Source: Pseudomonas sp. Fl4BN1
GTDB taxonomy: Bacteria > Pseudomonadota > Gammaproteobacteria > Pseudomonadales > Pseudomonadaceae
Assembly (NCBI RefSeq): GCF_009908285.1
Contig: NZ_JAAARM010000034.1
Span: 1 to 64,000 of the forward strand
Direction: 5' to 3'
Length of the DNA stretch: 64,000 bases
Shown: piece by piece, positions 61,266 to 64,000 of the stretch
Numbering within the stretch: position 1 is the first letter of the stretch
How the letters are laid out: every line of letters starts with the position of its first letter
Notes under the pieces: model-generated
What the model saw: the letters and a program-made list of their open reading frames with translations, nothing else
Told to the model about the DNA's origin: nothing
Databases searched by the model: none
Made by a program: the position numbers and the translations under genes

Positions 61266-62168
61266 TCAGGCCAGCTTTCCGGAGCTGGCTACTGCCAGGG
61301 GCTTGGGCTTGCGAAACACCAGTACGTTACCCAGCATCACCAACACCAAGCCGGCCAGCGCTGGGGTGGTCCACTGGTAACCTTCGACAAACGCCGAAAC
61401 GTTCAGCGCCACCACTGGGAACAGCACGGTGCAATACGCTGCGCGCTCCGGCCCCATGCGCCCGACCAGGGTCAGGTAGGCAGTGAAGCCGATCACCGAA
61501 CCCGGAATCACCAGGTACAGCAGCGAACCGATGTAGCGCGTGTTCCATTCCATCTCGAAGGGAATGCCCTGGAACAGGCAGTAGATCGACAGCATCGCCG
61601 CGCCATAGGCCATGCCCCAGGCATTGGTGCTCAGTGGCTTGAGCCCGGCCTTCTGCTGCAGGCTGGAAAGCATGTTGCCTGCCGAGAAACACAAGGTGCC
61701 GAGCAAGGCCAGGCCCAGGCCAAGCAAGGTTTGCGGGCTGGCGCTGTGGCCCACCAGTTCCGGCCAGAACAACAGGCCCAGCCCAAGCAGGCCCAAGCCA
61801 CCGCCCAGCAACACGTTGCGGGCGATTTTCTGGCCAAAGAACACCCGGGCGTTCAAGGCGTTCCACAGGGTCGCGGTGGAAAACACCACAGCCACCAGGC
61901 CACTGGGAATCCACTGGCTGGCGTGCAGGAAACACATGAAGTTGATGCAGAACAGGCACACCCCCTGGGCCAGGCAGATCAGGTGTCCACGGCGATTCAT
62001 CACCTGCAGCTTGCGGGTCACTAGCAACAGGACGAACAGCACCAGGGCCGCCAGGGCGAAGCGATAAACAATCGACACCGCAATCGCCACCACCCCCAGT
62101 TGCAGTTTCAGGGCGATCCAGGTGGTGCCCCAGATCAGCACGGTGAGCAGGTAAAGCGATAGGTTCAT
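61266..62168 (-). CDS. EamA-family DMT transporter
   Basis: This is a 300-residue protein with ten hydrophobic segments in two EamA repeats (opening MNLSLYLLTVLIWGTTWIALKL; second repeat LVGHSASPQTLLGLGLALLG). Such proteins export amino acids or metabolites. It is divergent from the AraC regulator across a 156-base gap, so that regulator may control it. Confidence 0.9.
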   Translation of the reverse strand: MNLSLYLLTVLIWGTTWIALKLQLGVVAIAVSIVYRFALAALVLFVLLLVTRKLQVMNRRGHLICLAQGVCLFCINFMCFLHASQWIPSGLVAVVFSTATLWNALNARVFFGQKIARNVLLGGGLGLLGLGLLFWPELVGHSASPQTLLGLGLALLGTLCFSAGNMLSSLQQKAGLKPLSTNAWGMAYGAAMLSIYCLFQGIPFEMEWNTRYIGSLLYLVIPGSVIGFTAYLTLVGRMGPERAAYCTVLFPVVALNVSAFVEGYQWTTPALAGLVLVMLGNVLVFRKPKPLAVASSGKLA

Positions 62169-62324
62169 GGCGCGACTCCTCGATAAGGAGCACAGTTTCC
62201 AACCATCGACGGCCAGTGCGCTTGCATAAACTTGCGCTTTTTATCGGCCCCGGGCAGGCAGCGCGGGCGCTACGGAGTAGGATGCGAAACACCGGCCACC
62301 GGACCTTTTGTTGACGCCAAGACC

Positions 62325-63200
62325 ATGCCTGCACTGGATACCCTGCAAGTCTTTCAAGCCCTCAACCGCTCGCCCAATGCTCGCCTGGAGCACAGCGCCG
62401 AGCTCGGTGACGGCTTGTCTGCAGCCTTGTGGAGCAACCATCACGACGCCCAGGAGTATGAGGGGCCGAGCCATCACACCCTGTCCTGCTACCTGGCCGG
62501 CGGCACCGGCACCTTTCGCCGCGACCAGCCGGGGAGCAAGGGCGGCCCGGGCAAGCTGTGCATCCTGCCTGCCGAACACCAGTCGGCCTGGGTGATCAAC
62601 GGCGATATCCGCCTGGCCCACGTGTATTTCAGCCCCGAGCAATTCGCCCTGGGCTGCGTCACCCTGCTGGACCGCGACCCCCGGGAAATGCACCTGCGCG
62701 AATGCACCTTTCTCGATGACCCACAGCAGACCCGGCATTTTCAGCAACTGATCCAACTGAACTGGGACGAGCCCGGCGAACGCCTGCTCACCAGCAGCCT
62801 GGCCCACGAGATGCTCAGCCATGCCCTGCTCAGCCAGGTGGGGCTGCGCCAGGGCCTGCGGTTGAAGGGGGGATTGGCCGCCCATCAGCGGCGACAACTG
62901 GTGGACTACATCGACAGTCAATTGGAAACGCCCCTGAGCCTCGGCCAACTGGCTGCCCTGTGCAGCCTTTCGGAGTACCACTTCGCCCGCATGTTCCGCG
63001 CCAGCTTTGGCCTGTCGCCCCATCAGTATGTGTTGGCCCGGCGCCTGAACCGGGCCCGGCATCTACTGCGCAGCACTCACCAGCCCCTGGGCGAGATCGC
63101 CCTGGCCTGCGGCTTTGCCAGTGCCAGCCATTTCACCAACCGTTTCCGCCAGGCCGAAGGGGGAACGCCTGGAGAGTATCGCCAGGCATTCCTGCGCTGA
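62325..63200 (+). CDS. AraC-family transcriptional regulator
   Basis: The 291-residue protein has a C-terminal double HTH: LSLGQLAALCSLSEYHFARMF and FRASFGLSPHQYVLARRLNRAR, then LLRSTHQPLGEIALACGF and ASASHFTNRFRQAEGGTPGEYR. The N-terminal ~180 residues (HHDAQEYEGPSHHTLSCYLAGG...) form a cupin-like effector domain. ATG 62325 is chosen by family length; the frame is open upstream. It is divergent from the EamA gene. Confidence 0.92.
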   Translation: MPALDTLQVFQALNRSPNARLEHSAELGDGLSAALWSNHHDAQEYEGPSHHTLSCYLAGGTGTFRRDQPGSKGGPGKLCILPAEHQSAWVINGDIRLAHVYFSPEQFALGCVTLLDRDPREMHLRECTFLDDPQQTRHFQQLIQLNWDEPGERLLTSSLAHEMLSHALLSQVGLRQGLRLKGGLAAHQRRQLVDYIDSQLETPLSLGQLAALCSLSEYHFARMFRASFGLSPHQYVLARRLNRARHLLRSTHQPLGEIALACGFASASHFTNRFRQAEGGTPGEYRQAFLR

Positions 63201-63724
63201 CTTCCACCCCCCTCATATTCACGTTTCCGCCCTCAGTGGAAGCGTGCACGCCTATACGCCTGAATAAGCAGGAGGTGAATAGTCCTTACTTAAACAAGAA
63301 ACATCTTACACAACAACAAAACTTTCCTTACTTAGTTGCGCAATAAAAACCCACCTTCAAAACACCTTCATATGACACGACCCAAACCCTAATAAACCTT
63401 TATCAAATTTATTCAATTAACCACCTATTCACCAGACTGATGATTCTTGTTTAACCACAGACTCACTTTAGTCTCAGCCTCCCGAACCCAGCCATTGCGC
63501 AAACATCGAGAAGACACATATAGCAAATAAAACCCGGCCAACCGAAAACACATCTTGGGTAATACTCACGCACACACCACACCAGAAAACCCACTCTTGT
63601 TATTCCAAGAGCCAATAACCCATACATATCGAGAACAGGTTAACACTCCCTATAAGCGCTCATTAATAGAGCGGTAATTCGCCTTGATCCGAGAACAACA
63701 AAAATAACCACAGAGGACGATCAA
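63201..63724. other. AT-rich intergenic region upstream of the porin gene
   Basis: These 524 bases are much more AT-rich than the coding sequence on either side. I see no repeat arms, tRNA or convincing small frame; it must hold the AraC 3' flank and the porin promoter. Confidence 0.4.
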
Positions 63725-64000
63725 ATGCCTTCTAGATGCTTGTCACGACAGTGGCTAAACCGCTATCTCCTGCTTTGCGCCTGTACCCTGGCCATCCCGG
63801 CAAAGGCCGACTTGATCGACGACAGCAGCGCCCGCCTGGAGCTGCGCAACTACTACTTCAATCGTGACTTTCGCGAGGGCAATGCCCCGAAACGTGAAGA
63901 ATGGGCGCAAGGTTTTCGACTACACCTCGATTCGGGCTTTACCGAAGGCAGCATCGGGGTCGGTGCCGATGCCCTCGGCATGCTTGGCATCCAGTTGGAC
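63725..64000 (+). CDS. OprD-family outer-membrane porin, 3' end outside the window
   Basis: The 92 visible residues begin MPSRCLSRQWLNRYLLLCACTLAIPAKADLIDDSSA, a signal peptide with cleavage after AKA. They continue with the OprD opening ARLELRNYYFNRDFREG and a following barrel strand (GSIGVGADALGMLGIQLD). GAGG lies upstream of the ATG. OprD porins take up basic amino acids, peptides or aromatic acids; the substrate group cannot be fixed from this part. Confidence 0.9.
   Translation, partial: MPSRCLSRQWLNRYLLLCACTLAIPAKADLIDDSSARLELRNYYFNRDFREGNAPKREEWAQGFRLHLDSGFTEGSIGVGADALGMLGIQLD

Overview
The window is GC-rich and densely coded, and its gene content points to a fluorescent pseudomonad of the Pseudomonas fluorescens/protegens/chlororaphis type. 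The evidence is a complete twelve-gene alginate operon (algD to algA), an aapJQMP amino-acid transporter, RhlB and EstB homologues, an OprD-type porin at the right edge, and many copies of the Pseudomonas REP repeat (GTAGGAGC..GGCTTGCC..GCGAA). I cannot name the species from sequence alone.

Layout. 1-5.1 kb: end of the rRNA methyltransferase gene rlmF, an HU protein, yejK plus a glutaredoxin gene, a glutathione transferase, a GIY-YIG protein and an NTF2-like protein. 5.2-8.1 kb: a GntR regulator with a CynX-type MFS transporter, then the mqsRA toxin-antitoxin pair. 8.2-12.3 kb: aapJQMP on the minus strand. 12.8-16.4 kb: estB, rhlB and moaCDE. 16.5-18.2 kb: a visibly AT-richer two-gene cassette (YdcZ-like membrane protein plus a creatinase-like M24 protein). 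18.2-23.9 kb: a LysR regulator divergent from a VOC protein and a two-component RND pump. 24-27.8 kb: PhoH-family ATPase, a divergent polysaccharide deacetylase-like protein, and yaaA.

28.6-45.5 kb: the alginate operon. AlgD and AlgA make GDP-mannuronate; Alg8/Alg44 polymerise it, with Alg44 carrying an intact c-di-GMP-binding PilZ site; AlgK/AlgE form the export route; AlgG, AlgL, AlgX, AlgI, AlgJ and AlgF epimerise, degrade or acetylate in the periplasm. The operon is littered with repeats. REP pairs lie in three internal gaps, one REP palindrome lies inside the signal-peptide-coding region of algK, and a different repeat is inserted in frame near the end of algJ.

45.8-48 kb is an accessory patch: a small hypothetical protein, a duplicated non-coding block, and a Fic protein preceded by an unusually long antitoxin. 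48.2-52.5 kb: small membrane proteins, an SDR enzyme and two tandem paralogous Sel1-like lipoproteins that both appear to start at TTG. 52.5-53 kb is a tandem array of REP pairs. 53-57.8 kb is an aromatic-acid-type efflux operon (OprM-like lipoprotein, FUSC/AaeB, AaeX, AaeA) with a divergent LysR regulator. 59.0-59.5 kb is a second, very regular REP array. The window ends with a 2-hydroxyacid dehydrogenase, a small lipoprotein, an EamA transporter divergent from an AraC regulator, and the start of an OprD-family porin.

Most genes are ordinary core genes. The most interesting points are the in-frame repeats in algK and algJ, the Fic/long-antitoxin pair, the creatinase-like M24 cassette and the tandem REP arrays. 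I did not see rRNA or tRNA genes, insertion sequences with transposases, prophage or CRISPR arrays.
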